Positions 1-10,542 of a DNA stretch of 64,000 bases are shown piece after piece. The number at the start of each line of letters is the position of its first letter. Positions within the stretch are counted from its first letter, which is position 1. The notes beneath the pieces were generated by a model. The model saw only the letters and a list, made by a program, of their open reading frames with translations. It was not told the DNA's origin and did no database searches. The stretch comes from Saccopteryx bilineata (lineage: Eukaryota > Chordata > Mammalia > Chiroptera > Emballonuridae), in the NCBI RefSeq assembly GCF_036850765.1, contig NC_089490.1:273310482-273374481 (forward strand), read 5' to 3'. Both the position numbers and the translations under genes were made by a program.

Positions 1-100
1 ATATATTTTAGATATTAACCTCTTTTTAGAGATGTTATTTGCAAATATTTTCTCCCATTTATATTGCCTTTTTGTTCTGTTGGTAGTTTCTTTAATGGTT
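1..100 (-). mobile_element. L1 ORF2 3'-part fragment
   Basis: Degraded LINE-1 fragment read on the minus strand. The plus-strand text (attaacc...tttgcaaatattttctccca...tttttgttctgtt) matches by eye the stretch at about 7937-8015 in the well-preserved L1 of this window, which encodes the ORF2 C-terminal region. It abuts an oppositely oriented L1 piece at about 100. The left end lies outside the window. Confidence 0.6.
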
Positions 101-146
101 TTAACTAGATCATCCAAACAGAAAATCAGTAAGGAAACATTGGCCT

Positions 147-160
147 TAAATGACATTTTA
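147..160. repeat. Target-site duplication, left copy (SINE at 161-580)
   Basis: taaatgacatttta occurs here and again at 581-594, directly flanking the SINE. A 14-bp perfect duplication is typical of L1-mediated retrotransposition and indicates a fairly young insertion. Confidence 0.9.
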
Positions 161-580
161 TTTTTTATTTATTTATTTATTTTGTATTTTATTATTTTTT
201 TTTCTGAAGCTGGAAATGGGGAGAGACAGTCAGACAGACTCCCACATGCGCCCCACCAGGATCCACCCGGCACGCCCACCAGGGGGCGACGCTCTGCCCA
301 CCAGGGGGCGATGCTCTGCCCCTCTGGGGCGTCGCTCTGCTGTGACCAGAGCCACTCTAGCGCCTGGGGCAGAGGCCAAGGAGCCATCCCCAGTGCCCGG
401 GCCATCTTTGCTCCAATGGAGCCTTGGCTGCAGGAGGGGAAGAGAGAGACAGAGAGGAAGGAGAGGGGGAGGGGTGGAGAAGCAGATGGGTGCTTCTCCT
501 GTGTGCCCTGGCCGGGAATCAAACCTGGGACTTCTGCACGCCAGGCTGATGCTCTACCATTGAGCCAACCGGCCAGGGCC
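161..580 (-). mobile_element. Full-length Ves-type tRNA-derived SINE
   Basis: Bat Ves-type SINE on the minus strand. Its 5' head is at 580 (ggccctggccggttggctca...), with a tRNA-like A box (tggctcaatgg) and B box (ggtttgattcc) that form a Pol III promoter. A purine/pyrimidine-rich body follows, and the A-rich tail appears as a T-rich stretch at 161-208. Perfect 14-bp duplications flank it. The body contains a 22-bp tandem unit with CTCF-core matches. The ORFs of 117-183 codons crossing it are incidental. The Ves name is from memory of bat SINEs. Confidence 0.92.
276..310 (+). promoter_or_regulatory. Two tandem CTCF-core motif matches inside the SINE
   Basis: ccaccagggggcg occurs at 276-288 and again at 298-310, with a 22-bp period and the same orientation. 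This is the high-information core of the vertebrate CTCF motif. Sequence match is all that is seen; binding is inferred. The older related SINE at 33104-33488 has lost the motif. Confidence 0.5.
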
Positions 581-594
581 TAAATGACATTTTA
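581..594. repeat. Target-site duplication, right copy (SINE at 161-580)
   Basis: Second copy of taaatgacatttta, identical to 147-160. It restores the interrupted L1 reading when one copy is removed. Confidence 0.9.
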
Positions 595-1388
595 GACCAA
601 GTGGACATAATTGATATTTACAGAGCTTTTCACCTGAGAATATCAGATTATACATTCTCTTCCAGTGCACATGAAACATTCTCAAGGATAGAGCACATGT
701 CATGTGTCAAAACTAGCCTTGACAAATTTAAGAACATTGAAATTATATCAAGCATATTCTCTGATTACAAGGCTTTGAAATGCCAAATCAACTGCAAAAA
801 TGAAGTCAAATCCCCACAAATATGTGGAGATTAAACATCCATCATACTACTAAAGTATTACCGGGTCAAAGAAAAAATAAAAGGTGAGATCAAAAGATAC
901 ATAGAGACAAATGAGAATGACAATACAGCATTACAAAACTGGAATGCAGGAAAAGCAGTAATAAGAGGAAAGTTTATATCATTACAGGGCTAGCTCAAGA
1001 AGCAACAAAAATCATAAGTAAATAACCTAACATTAAATCTTAAAGAACTAGAAAAAGAAAAATATCAGCGAAGAAAAGAAGTAATAAACATTAGAGCAGA
1101 CTTGAATAATATAGAGAACAAAAAGACTTGTATTTAATACAACGTTGTATTTAATACAATGAAAAGTTGGTTCTTTGAAAAAAATTAATAAAATTGACAA
1201 ACCCCTAGTTAAATTTGCTAAGGAAAAAAGAGAAAAGACTCAAACAAAATCAGAAATAAAAGAGAAGTTAGCACAGACTTCACAAAAATACAAAGAGTCA
1301 TAGTAAAATACTATGAAAGACTATATGCCACTAAATTCAATAATCTAGAAGAATTAAGCAAATTCCTAGTAATATACATCTTCCATCT

Positions 1389-2929
1389 CTGTTTTGATTG
1401 GTTACATGCTGCCGATGTAAAAGTTTTTGGGACACTTATGTTGTGGTTATGGAATTTTATTAACATGAAAAGACAGAAATCATAGTGGAGTGTGATTTAT
1501 GGGAAAGTGACTGTAGTGTCCTTTTCTTTAGAGATTAAATAACCTATAGAAAGATTATAGGGCACTTAGATGCATTACTGCTGCATTACTCTCTAGCTTA
1601 TCTACTGAACAATTAATAGAGGGATTGACCTTTCCTTTGACAATGGACTTTTTACTCAGTGAGCATTGGAAAGGCACAATTCCAGCTTCATAAAACATCA
1701 GCTGCAGGGGATAGGTGGAGCCCTTATCCCTGCATTAAATGGAACAGAAATGTTACATTCATTATAAAATAACCCATCTTTTTCTCATTAACATAAATCC
1801 TAAATCTGGTTGAATTGTAACAATAGAAAGAAGGCCAGGAAATATATTTTGCAATTTTTCAGTCTCTAGAGGGCTCTCTCAGAACTGTACTCACTTGCAA
1901 TCCTACATCCATAGTCTTGTCCACCCACTGAGCACTGCGTAGTGTCTCTGCAGCTTCATATTGTCTCCCTGAAAGTGAGCCAATAGAACCATCCTAGCAT
2001 GGAAAGGGTCCTAGATATGTAATAAACAAAAGGACAATGCCAGACCACAGTGAAAAGTGAACTCTGACCCATGACCTCTGCAGAATTGACCAGGAACCCA
2101 ATCAACTCAGAGTGCTCACAACTGGCTCCGTGACTAGAGTTTCCCTTATTTTTCCCTCCACCCTTTTAATTTCTGACTCAGGACCAACCAGAGGAAACTG
2201 AACAAACTCCTCTAACAAATCACTTAGGATGCCAGTTCCTAGTTCCCCACTTCCTGTGTCCTCAGGCTTGACTGAGCACTCCTTTCACCACTCTGATGCT
2301 CCCCCACTCCTCCACCAAAAGCAGAGCAAGCTCTGAGTACAGAGCCCCTGCTTAGGGTGGGTGGTCTTGGTTGATTTCTGCAGCTTCTCAAGAGAAAGCA
2401 TGTACACTAAGTGCTGATTTGTACCCAACGCTACTGCAGACACAAAATTCAGCATTTCAGACAAATGACTGGTATTGCAACCTCTGTTCTTGGGTTTCTA
2501 GAAACAGGGGTTCTAAAGGATTTGTGGACTTTTGTACATTTGGTAGTTAGTATGATCTAGTCTGAGTCACCCACCAGTAGTACCACAGCTAAGTACATTT
2601 GCAGAAAGGTGACTTTCAACCTCTGCTCAGTGACAGTAACTAAGAAAATGTTTAAACTATCAGACAAATCCCAATAAGAGACATTCTTTAAAATCTCTGA
2701 TCAGTACTCCTCAAAACTGTAAAGTCATGAAAAACAAGAAAATTCTGAAAATCTGTCATAGACAAGAGGGGCCTAAGGAAATAAGATAACTAAATGTAAT
2801 GTGGTGTCCTGTATAAGATCCTGGGACTCAAAAGGAATACTAGGGAAAAACTAAGAATATCTGTATAAACAATATTGATAATAACTTATCAATATTGGTT
2901 CTTCAACTGTGGTAAATGTAGCATGCTAA
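1389..2929. other. Single-copy intergenic DNA, no feature recognised
   Basis: About 1.5 kb with no ORF, RNA gene or repeat that I can identify. Composition is mixed AT-rich with a moderately C-rich stretch around 2100-2350. No splice-bounded exon is evident. Confidence 0.5.
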
Positions 2930-3005
2930 GGTAAGATTTTTTTTTTAAGATTTTATTTATTGATTTTTATTTTTAAATTATTTTTATTTTTTATTTATTT
3001 TAGAG

Positions 3006-3046
<41 letters not shown>

Positions 3047-3179
3047 GGGGAGGAGCAGGAAGCATCGGCTCCCATATGTGCCTTGACCAGGCAAGCCCAG
3101 GGTTTTGAACCGGCAACCTCAGCGTTTCTAGGTTGACGCTTTATCCACTGCGCCACTACAGGTCAGGCGGTAAGATTTT
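2930..3179 (-). mobile_element. Short tRNA-headed bat SINE with 11-bp duplication
   Basis: SINE body at about 2941-3168 on the minus strand. The head at 3168 reads gcctgacctgtagtggcgcagtggataaagcg, with an A-box-like tggcgcagtgg and a B-box-like ggttcaaaacc. The body is (CT)n-rich and the tail appears as a T-rich left end. ggtaagatttt flanks it at 2930-2940 and 3169-3179. It is the same family as the copies at 10296, 31706 and 41963, and includes a (GA)n run at about 3009-3044. Confidence 0.9.
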
Positions 3180-4395
3180 AAATATAGAGAAATGTAGCTG
3201 TGGGCATATGGGAGCTATCTCTACTATTTTTACAATTTCTTTGCAAATTAAAAAAAATTGCGGATAAAATGCATATTTAAAAAAATCTACCTGTTGAGTC
3301 AATCTTTCTATAAAAGTCAGTAAGAGCATCTTCCCTAGAAAAACATGCAAGAGCCGATAACCATGGGAGGAGCTGAGGAAACAGACTGTCTTTCGGCCAC
3401 CTCCCAGAAACTCTGAATTGATAGGCATTCTTATTTGGTCAGGATTAGCACTTGCAAATTCACAGGGATTAATTTCGCTTGATGCTGATAAAATTCTTCT
3501 GACCCTTGGGAAGTTGCTGGTGTTTATGGTACTCTGTCTATGTAGCTACATCAAATAAAAATGAGTCGGAACTGGGCCTCAAGATAATAGCATTTATGAG
3601 TTTGGAGCAGAGTCATAACAGAAAAAGATAACAAGAACAGTCAACTAATAGCTGGAGTATGAGAGTCCCCAGGGCTAGCTTAAATGTTCTCAGAGGGGCT
3701 GTGCCCTTCCCAATTACACGAAGAACCCGTGTAAAATAGTAACTTGTGCCAACTGAACTGTTCACCTCCAAAACACCAGTTTATTTAAACTCAATTACTT
3801 ATATGACTAGGGCCAATGGCTTCTAAAAAGGAGCCTCTCATGGACTGTGATAACTGTTCTGCCAAAACTCAGCATGAATGTTGTTTTCTCTAAAAACTAC
3901 TATTTCCATATAATTGGATTAACCCAGCATGTGACTCTGACCAGATGTCAAAGCTTCCTAGATTGGGTAGGTCCCTCATCTGACCTCTCAGGCTTCTCTC
4001 ATAATATTCTAGGAGTTACAATTGGGCCATTGGCCTGAGCAACCTTTAAATGTCCTTAAGAAATTATACTGTAAGAAGTTACCCTTTTTCAGAAGGAATT
4101 CTTGGATGATTTACCTTCTGAAAGATGATGCCCAGGTGACTTGTCTATTGCCTCTAATGTTTAACTACATTTTATTTAAAATGAAATCTTTAGAAGAGCC
4201 CAAGGATGATCAAGTTTGGTCCATTTGGTCAGCTTCCACTTTTCAAGAGGCCAACTTCCACTTGTCAATTTACAGATATTATTTTTGTAGTGAGGGGCAG
4301 GTCATTCTAAAATTTCTTGTTCCCATCTCTAGTGACTGACCTTTGCTCTATTTCCTTTTCTGTTAAAAAAAATGTTTTAGGCGTGCTGTTGAGAC
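3180..4395. other. Single-copy intergenic DNA
   Basis: No recognised gene or repeat. ORFs of 60-105 codons here lack family features and look like chance reading frames. Confidence 0.45.
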
Positions 4396-4570
4396 CAGCC
4401 TCTCTGCTTAGTCGCTATGTGATTTTGAACAACTTATTTTATTCTTTAAACCTCAAGTTTTCCTTCTGTAATATGGAAGCAATGATAGCTCCTAACTCAC
4501 AGACTACTGTGGAAATTCAAGAGATCACTCGATTCTCTGAAATACACTTTGTAAAACATAAATGTCACAC
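4396..4570 (+). mobile_element. MIR SINE remnant
   Basis: Ancient mammalian MIR-like text: tagtcgctatgtgattttgaacaac, then ttattctttaaacctcaagttttccttctgtaa, then atggaagcaatgatagctcctaactcacag. It follows the order of the MIR core (ctagctgtgtgaccttgggcaag, cctcagtttcctcatctgtaaaatgg, aataatagtacctacctcatag). It is diverged and lacks clear ends. The call is from remembered consensus. Confidence 0.6.
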
Positions 4571-6048
4571 TGGTCTTAGTTGCAACTACATCCAGGTTGG
4601 ACCCCTGCGTTATCTTTGCTGGTGCCATTCATAGTGTGGTTCAGGTGATTGCTTCTTCAAAAATTCTCCTCTAATCTCTGGAATTCTGGGGTTTTCTCAT
4701 AGGCATATCTGACTCTGGAGTTATGCTTCAGATAGCAGGTATTTCTTTTTTGCATATCTTTCTTGAGGTGAAATTCAGCTCCTTCCCTAATTGGGGAACG
4801 CACACACACACAAACAGACAGACACACAGTCACACATTCTCACACTCAACAATGTGTCTTTGTAAGGGCACTCATGTCATGAAGGGAAGTAATAGGGAAA
4901 AGCAAAAATTCTAACAATGCTACGAACCAAGACTGGCAGCGGACTGGTAAGCTGTCCTTCGGGCTGTCCAAAAGTGATGAAGTCCCGCTGATTTCAGCTT
5001 TCAACCTCGCTCTGGCTCACACTATCTCCTCCTCCTTTTCTCATTTCCCCATTTCTGTCCTCACTCACCAACTCTGCTGTGGTGCACGCATCTGCTGACT
5101 CACATGCCCTGAACGCAGCACCTTCCCTTAAGATGTTGTTCAAACATTTCCCCAAAGACTTTTCATCCCAAAGAAGAGCTGAGGCTAGTGATTTAAAATA
5201 AAACCTCATCTTATATCAAAAAACAAAAACAAACAAAAAACAAACAAAAACTCCTTACTGTTTTACTTTCTACATCAGAACACTCGAACGCCAGGTGTGG
5301 TTTCTGTTTTTTGTTTTCTCATACCACACACTTCTCCAACTCTCCAGAGACCCACTGGGAGTCCGATAGTTAAATTAAATTCTGACATTAACTCTTCCGA
5401 ATTAGCTCAGACCCCACATGGTAAGAGAACAGTCTCTTAAGACTGCCCGTCACCTACGATTTCACCACAGATCCAGTTGTCTCTTGGGCTTCTGATCAAC
5501 CATCTATAAATTAAGGGTTCCTCAGGTTTGATAATTTGCTAGGATGGCTCATAGAGCTCAGGAAAGCACTTTACTTACTACTAGGAGTACTTTATAACTC
5601 AGGACCAGGCAGATGGAAGAGATGCATAGGACAAGGTAAGAAAGAGGGGCCCTCAGCTGTCACATGGTCCCAAGAACACCACTCTCCCAGCTCCTCCGTT
5701 TCTTCACCCACCAGGAACCTCTTGATTTCTTTCAGTTAGGGTTTTTTTGGAGGCATCATTGCATAGACATGGTTAATTAAATGATTAGTCATTAGTGATT
5801 AACACAACATCTAACCCTCTCCTCTCCAGTCCTGGGGCTGAGGGTGGGCTGGAGTTTCCAACCCTCTAATCACATCTCCTGGTTTTCCAGATGGTTTTCC
5901 AAAATCACATTATTGCATAAACTCAGGAGTGTTTGGAAAAGGCTTGTTATAATTAATAAAATGGTTTTTTTTTGCTTTCATGCTTCTTATCATTCAGGCA
6001 ATTTCAAGGGTTTAAAAAGTTCTGTACCAAAAAGGGTGACTAAGTCCT
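4571..6048. other. Single-copy intergenic DNA with simple repeats
   Basis: No gene recognised. It contains a short (CA)n stretch at about 4799-4832 and an A-rich caaaa-type run at 5218-5252. The latter may be the tail of an unrecognised retroposon. Confidence 0.45.
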
Positions 6049-6103
6049 AATATATATATATATATTATATATCTATAATATAATATATATAATATATATA
6101 TTA
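6049..6103. repeat. Imperfect (AT)n palindromic microsatellite
   Basis: About 55 bp of nearly pure AT with repeated tatata/ataatata units, self-complementary over most of its length. It lies at the 3' (tail) end of the adjacent minus-strand SINE and probably grew from that SINE's A-rich tail. Confidence 0.85.
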
Positions 6104-6447
6104 TGACAGAGACAGAGAGAGGGACAGATAGGGACAGACAGACAGGAAGGGAGACAGATGAGAAGCATCAATTCTTCATTGCAGCACCTTAGTTATTCAT
6201 TGACTGCTTTCTCATGTGTACCTTGACCGGAGGCTACAGCAGAGCTAGTGACCCCTTTCTCAAGCTAGTGACTTTGGGCTCAAGCCAGTGACCTTGGACT
6301 TCAAGCCAGCGACCATGTGCTCAAGCTGATGAGTCTGCACTCAAGCCAGATGAGCCCATGCTCAAGCAGGTGACCTCAGAGTTTCAGAGCTGAGTCCTCC
6401 ATGTCCTAGTCCAATGCTCTAGCCACTGCACCACTGCCTGATCAGGC
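6104..6447 (-). mobile_element. Long tRNA-headed bat SINE
   Basis: Minus-strand SINE with its head at about 6447 (gcctgatcaggcagtggtgcagtgg...). The body has repeated caagc(c/t)-(g/a)gtgac units, a gagaaagcagtcaatgaataact segment, and a tail of gacagacagacaggaaggga read on the plus strand. It is the same family as 30869-31278, 50923-51195 (plus) and 60308-60620. The head resembles tRNA-derived SINE A and B boxes. The family name is not known to me. Confidence 0.85.
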
Positions 6448-6529
6448 TATATATTTCTTATTATATATCACATTACACACATAGATACATATATACTCTA
6501 ATTTCTTTTAACATTTCATAACCACATGT

Positions 6530-6974
6530 TCTTTATTAAACTTCCATCCTCCTACTTTTCTAATCCTTGGATCATTCTGTGATTCCTGTAATGGTCTGCT
6601 TTGCCATTAATGCTCTTCATTTTACTAGGCTATGTCCAAGTTTGTGTTGATTTTTAAATTTATCTTGCTTGTTTCCTGAATTTTAGGAATCCTATGTTTC
6701 TTAATTACAAAAATTTTACAGGCATCACCTCTCTGAATATTGTTGCTTTCTGATTCTATCTTCCTCTTATTCTGAAATTTCTATTATACTGTTAGACCTT
6801 GTTCTGTCTGCCATTCTTTTCATCCACATTTTCCATTTTTTTCTTTCTCTGTTATGAATTTTGGATAACTGTTATAACTTCAATTATAAATGCCCCAAGT
6901 TGTGTCTAATCTGCTTTTAAACCACTAAGTTTTAATTTCATTAAACATAATTTTAATTTCTATAATTTTTCTTT
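6530..6974 (-). mobile_element. Possible old HAL1/L1-type fragment, host of the young L1
   Basis: AT-rich text such as tgtgtctaatctgcttttaaacc, aatttcattaaacataattttaatttctataatttttctttggtt resembles the minus strand of the ORF1-bearing part of old HAL1/L1M elements. It seems to continue after the young L1 at 13223-13340. The match is by memory of phrase order and is weak. Confidence 0.35.
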
Positions 6975-6986
6975 GGTTAATTTTTT
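6975..6986. repeat. Target-site duplication, left copy (full-length L1)
   Basis: ggttaatttttt here and at 13211-13222, flanking the L1. The site is T-rich on this strand, as expected of the L1 endonuclease preference (TTTT/A-type nick) with the A-tail placed next to it. Confidence 0.85.
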
Positions 6987-7149
6987 TTTAATATTAATAC
7001 TTTTTTATTAAATTTAATGCAGTGACATTGATAAATCAGGGCACATATGTTGAGAGAAAATATCTCTAGATTATTTTGACATTTGATTGTGCTGTATACC
7101 CCTCCCGCAAAGTTAAATTGTCTTCTGTCACCTTCTATCTGGTTTTCTT

Positions 7150-7222
7150 TGTGCCCCTCCCCTCCCCTAACCCCTCTCTCCTTCTTCACCCCCTCCCCCC
7201 TCCCCAACCCCCCCGCCCCTGT
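7150..7222 (-). other. G-rich tract of the L1 3'UTR (potential G-quadruplex)
   Basis: The plus strand has successive runs of C (cccctcccctcccctaacccc ... ccccctcccccctcccc...cccccccgcccc), so the L1 sense strand has many G runs of four or more with short loops. Mammalian L1 3'UTRs commonly hold such a polypurine, G-quadruplex-forming tract. Similar but shorter tracts occur at about 56145-56205 and 62150-62230 in other L1 3' ends of this window. Confidence 0.7.
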
Positions 7223-10200
7223 TGCCATCACATTCTTGTTCATGTCTCTGAGTCTCATTTTTATGTCCCTTCTATGTATGGATTCATCTCAGTTTTTTTT
7301 CTGATTTACTTATTTCACTCCGTATAATGTTATCAAGGTCCATCCATGTTATTGTAAATGATCCGATGTCATCATTTCTTATGGCTGAGTAGTATTCCAT
7401 AGTATATATGTACCAAAGTTTTTTAATCCACTCGTCCTCTGACGGACACTTGGGCAGTTTCCAGATCTTCGCTATTGTGAACAATGCTGCCACAAACATG
7501 CGGGTGCATTTCTCCTTTTCGAGCCGTTCTATGGTGTCCTTGGGGTATATTCCTAAAAGTGGGATAGCTGGGTCAAAAGGCGGTTCGATTTTCAGTTTTT
7601 TGAGGAATCTCCATACTGTTTTCCACAGTGGCTGCATCAGTCTGCATTCCCACCAGCAGTGCAGGAGGGTCCCCTTTTCTCCACATCCTCGCCAGCACTT
7701 ATTCTGTGTTGTTTTGTTGATAAGCGCCATTCTGACTGGTGTAAGGTGATATCTCATTGTGGTTTTAATTTGCATTTCTCTAATGATTAGTGATGTTGAG
7801 CATTTTTTCATATGCCTATTGGCCATCTGTATGTCCTCTTTGGAGAAGTGTCTATTCATCTCTTTTGCCCATTTTTGGATTGGGTTGTTTGTCTTCCTGG
7901 TGTTGAGTTTTACATGTTCTTTATAAATTTTGGTTATTAACCCCTTATCAGACGTATTGTCAAATATGTTCTCCCATTGTGTAGTTTGTCTTTTTATTCT
8001 GTTCTTGTTGTCTTTAGCTGTGCAAAAGCTTTTTAGTTTGATATAGTCCCATTTGTTTATCCTGTCTTTTATTTCACTTCCCCGTGGAGATAAATCAGCA
8101 AATATATTGCTCCGAGAGATGTCGGAGAGCTTACTGCCTATGTTTTCTTCTAAGATGCTTATGGTTTCACGGCCTACATTCAAGTCTTTTATCCATTTTG
8201 AGTTTATTTTTGTGAGTGGTGTAAGCTGGTGATCTAGTTTCATTTTTTTGCAGGTAGCTGTTCAATTTTCCCAACACCATTTGTTAAAGAGGCTGTCTTT
8301 ACTCCATTGTATTTCCTTACCTCCTTTGTCAAATATCAGTTGTCCATAGAACTGTGGGTTTATTTCTGGGTTCTCTGTTCTATTCCATTGATCTATATGC
8401 CTGTTCTTATGCCAGTACCAGGCTGTTTTGAGTACAATGGCCTTGTAGTATAACTTGATATCAGGAAGTGTGATACCTCCCACTTTATTCTTCTTTTTTA
8501 AGATTGCTGAGGCTATTCGTGTCCTTTTTTGGTTCCATATAAATTTTTGGAATATGTGTTCTATATCTTTGAAGTATGTCATTGGTATTTTAATTGGTAT
8601 TGCATTGAATTTATAAATTGCTTTGGGTAATATAGACATTTTAATGATGTTTATTCTTCCTAACCATGAGCACGGTATATGCTTCCACTTGTTAGTATCT
8701 TCCTTGATTTCTTTTATCAATGTTTTGTAATTTTCCGAGTACAAGTCTTTAGTCTCCTTGGTTAAGTTTACTCCTAGGTACTTTATTTTTTTGGTTGTAA
8801 TTGTGAAGGGGATTGTTTCCTTAATTTCTCTTTCTGACTGTTCATTGTTGGTGTATAAAAATGCTTCTGATTTCTGAGTATTGATTTTATATCCTGCCAC
8901 TTTGCTGAATTTATTTATCAGGTCCAGTAGTTTTTTGACTGAGACTTTAGGGTTTTCTATATACAATATCATATCATCTGCAAATAATGATAGTTTTACT
9001 TCTTCTTTTCCAACTTGAATGCCTTTTATTTCTTCTTCTTGTCTGATTGCTGTGGCTAGGACTTCCAGGACTATGTTAAATAAGAGTGGTGAAAGGGAGC
9101 ACCCCTGCCTTGTTCCTGATCTTAAGGGGATTGCTTTTAATTTTTGCCCATTGAGTATGATGTTGGCTGTGGGTTTCTCATAGATGGCTTTTATCATGTT
9201 GAGGTATGTTCCCTGTATTCCCACTTTGCTGAGAGTTTTGATCATGAATGGGTGCTGGATTTTATCAAATGCTTTTTCTGCATCTATTGAAATTATCATA
9301 TGGTTTTTCTCCTTCTTTTTGTTTATGTGATGAATCACATTGATTGATTTACAAATATTGTACCAGCCTTGCCTCTCCAGAATAAATCCCACTTGATCAT
9401 GGTGTATGATTTTTTCCATATATTGTTGGATCCGGTTTGCTAATATTTTGTTGAGGATTTTAGCATCTATATTCATCAGAGATATTGGCCTATAATTTTC
9501 TTTCTTTGTGTGGTCTTTGCCTGGTTTTGGAATCAGAATTATGCTCGCCTCATAAAAGGAGTTTGGAAGTCTTCCTTCCTCTTGAATTTTTTGAAATAGT
9601 TTGAGAAGGATAGGAGTTAGTTCTTCTTTGAATATTTGGTAGAATTCCGTTGTGAAGCCATCGGGCCCCGGACTTTTCTTTGTTGGGAGTTTTTTGATAA
9701 CTGTTTCGATCTCCTTTGGTGTAATTGGTCTGTTTAAGTTTTCTGATTCTTCCAGATTGATTTTTGGAAGATTGTACGTTACAAGGAATTTGTCCATTTC
9801 ATCTAGGTTGTCTAGTTTTTTGGCATACAGTTCTTCATAGTATTTTCTTACAATATTTTGTATTTCTGTTGTGTCAGTTGTTATTTCTCCTCTCTCATTT
9901 CTAATTTTATTTATTTGAGTCCTCTCTCTCTTTTTCTTGGTGAGTCTACTTAAAGGTGCATCAATCTTGTTTACCTTTTCAAAGAACCAGCTCCTAGTTT
10001 CATTGATCCTCTGTATTGTTTCTTTAGCCTCTATGTCATTTATTTCTGCTCTGATCTTTATTATTTCCTTCCTTCTACTACATTTGGGCTTTACTTGCTG
10101 TTCTTTTTCTAATTCTTTTAGATGCAGGATTAAGTTGTTTATTTGAGCTTTTTCTAGCTCCTGAAAGTGTGCCTGTAGTGCTATGAACTTCCCTCTCAGC

Positions 10201-10282
10201 ACTGCTTTCGCTGTGTCCCATAAATTTTGAGTTGTTGTATGCTCATTGTCATTTGTTTCTAGGAATTTCCTTATTTCTTCTT

Positions 10283-10295
10283 TGATCTCATTCTT
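10283..10295. repeat. Target-site duplication, left copy (SINE in L1 ORF2)
   Basis: tgatctcattctt is repeated at 10530-10542 around the SINE. In the L1 this segment encodes part of the endonuclease-RT linker (NEIK...EIKEEI). Confidence 0.9.
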
Positions 10296-10364
10296 TTTTT
10301 TTTTTTTAATTTTTTTTTATGGTGTATTCTAAATCATTTTTATTTATTTATTCATTTTAGAGGG

Positions 10365-10405
<41 letters not shown>

Positions 10406-10529
10406 GGGAGGGAGGAGCAGGTAGCTTCAACTCCCATATGTGCCTTGACCAGGCAAGGCCAGGGTTTTGAACCGGCGACCTCAGCATTCCAGGTCGACGC
10501 TTTATCCACTGCGCCACCACAGGTCAGGC
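10296..10529 (-). mobile_element. tRNA-headed bat SINE inserted into L1 ORF2
   Basis: Minus-strand SINE with its head at 10529 (gcctgacctgtggtggcgcagtggataaagcgtcgacctgg). It has an A-box-like tggcgcagtgg, a B box ggttcaaaacc, a (CT)n body at 10368-10402 and a T-rich left end from the A-tail. It is closely similar to the copies at 2941, 31706 and 41963. A perfect 13-bp duplication dates it after the L1. The L1 codons resume in frame immediately past the SINE, so it is the sole lesion in this part of ORF2. Confidence 0.95.
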
Positions 10530-10542
10530 TGATCTCATTCTT
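10530..10542. repeat. Target-site duplication, right copy (SINE in L1 ORF2)
   Basis: Second perfect copy of tgatctcattctt, matching 10283-10295. Confidence 0.9.

Larger units (their letters stand above)
101..1388 (+). mobile_element. L1 ORF2 fragment (endonuclease to start of RT), interrupted by a SINE
   Basis: Plus-strand L1 ORF2 remains. Translation of 101-160 joined to 595 onward gives the C-terminal endonuclease region (short matches such as SSKQKISKE, DIIDIYRAFH and FSRIEHM). Degenerate codons of the endonuclease-RT linker follow to about 1388 (AVIRGKFISLQ-like and KFLVIY-like stretches). Several stops and frameshifts make it a fossil. The SINE at 161-580 interrupts it with a 14-bp target duplication. 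Compare the intact equivalent at about 9800-10900 on the minus strand. Confidence 0.85.

Noticed and set aside
32..583. ORF of 183 codons
   Set aside because: It crosses an L1 fragment into a SINE on the opposite strand, so the reading frame is accidental.
3009..3046. (GA)n array considered as a standalone microsatellite or CRISPR-like repeat
   Set aside because: It is the expanded purine-rich body of a SINE; the same block occurs at 10370-10402 and 31760-31800. There are no spacer-repeat units anywhere in the window.
8262..10202. 646-codon ORF considered as a host reverse-transcriptase gene
   Set aside because: It is the RT part of L1 ORF2, continuous with the endonuclease and C-terminal parts on both sides and enclosed by one L1 target duplication.
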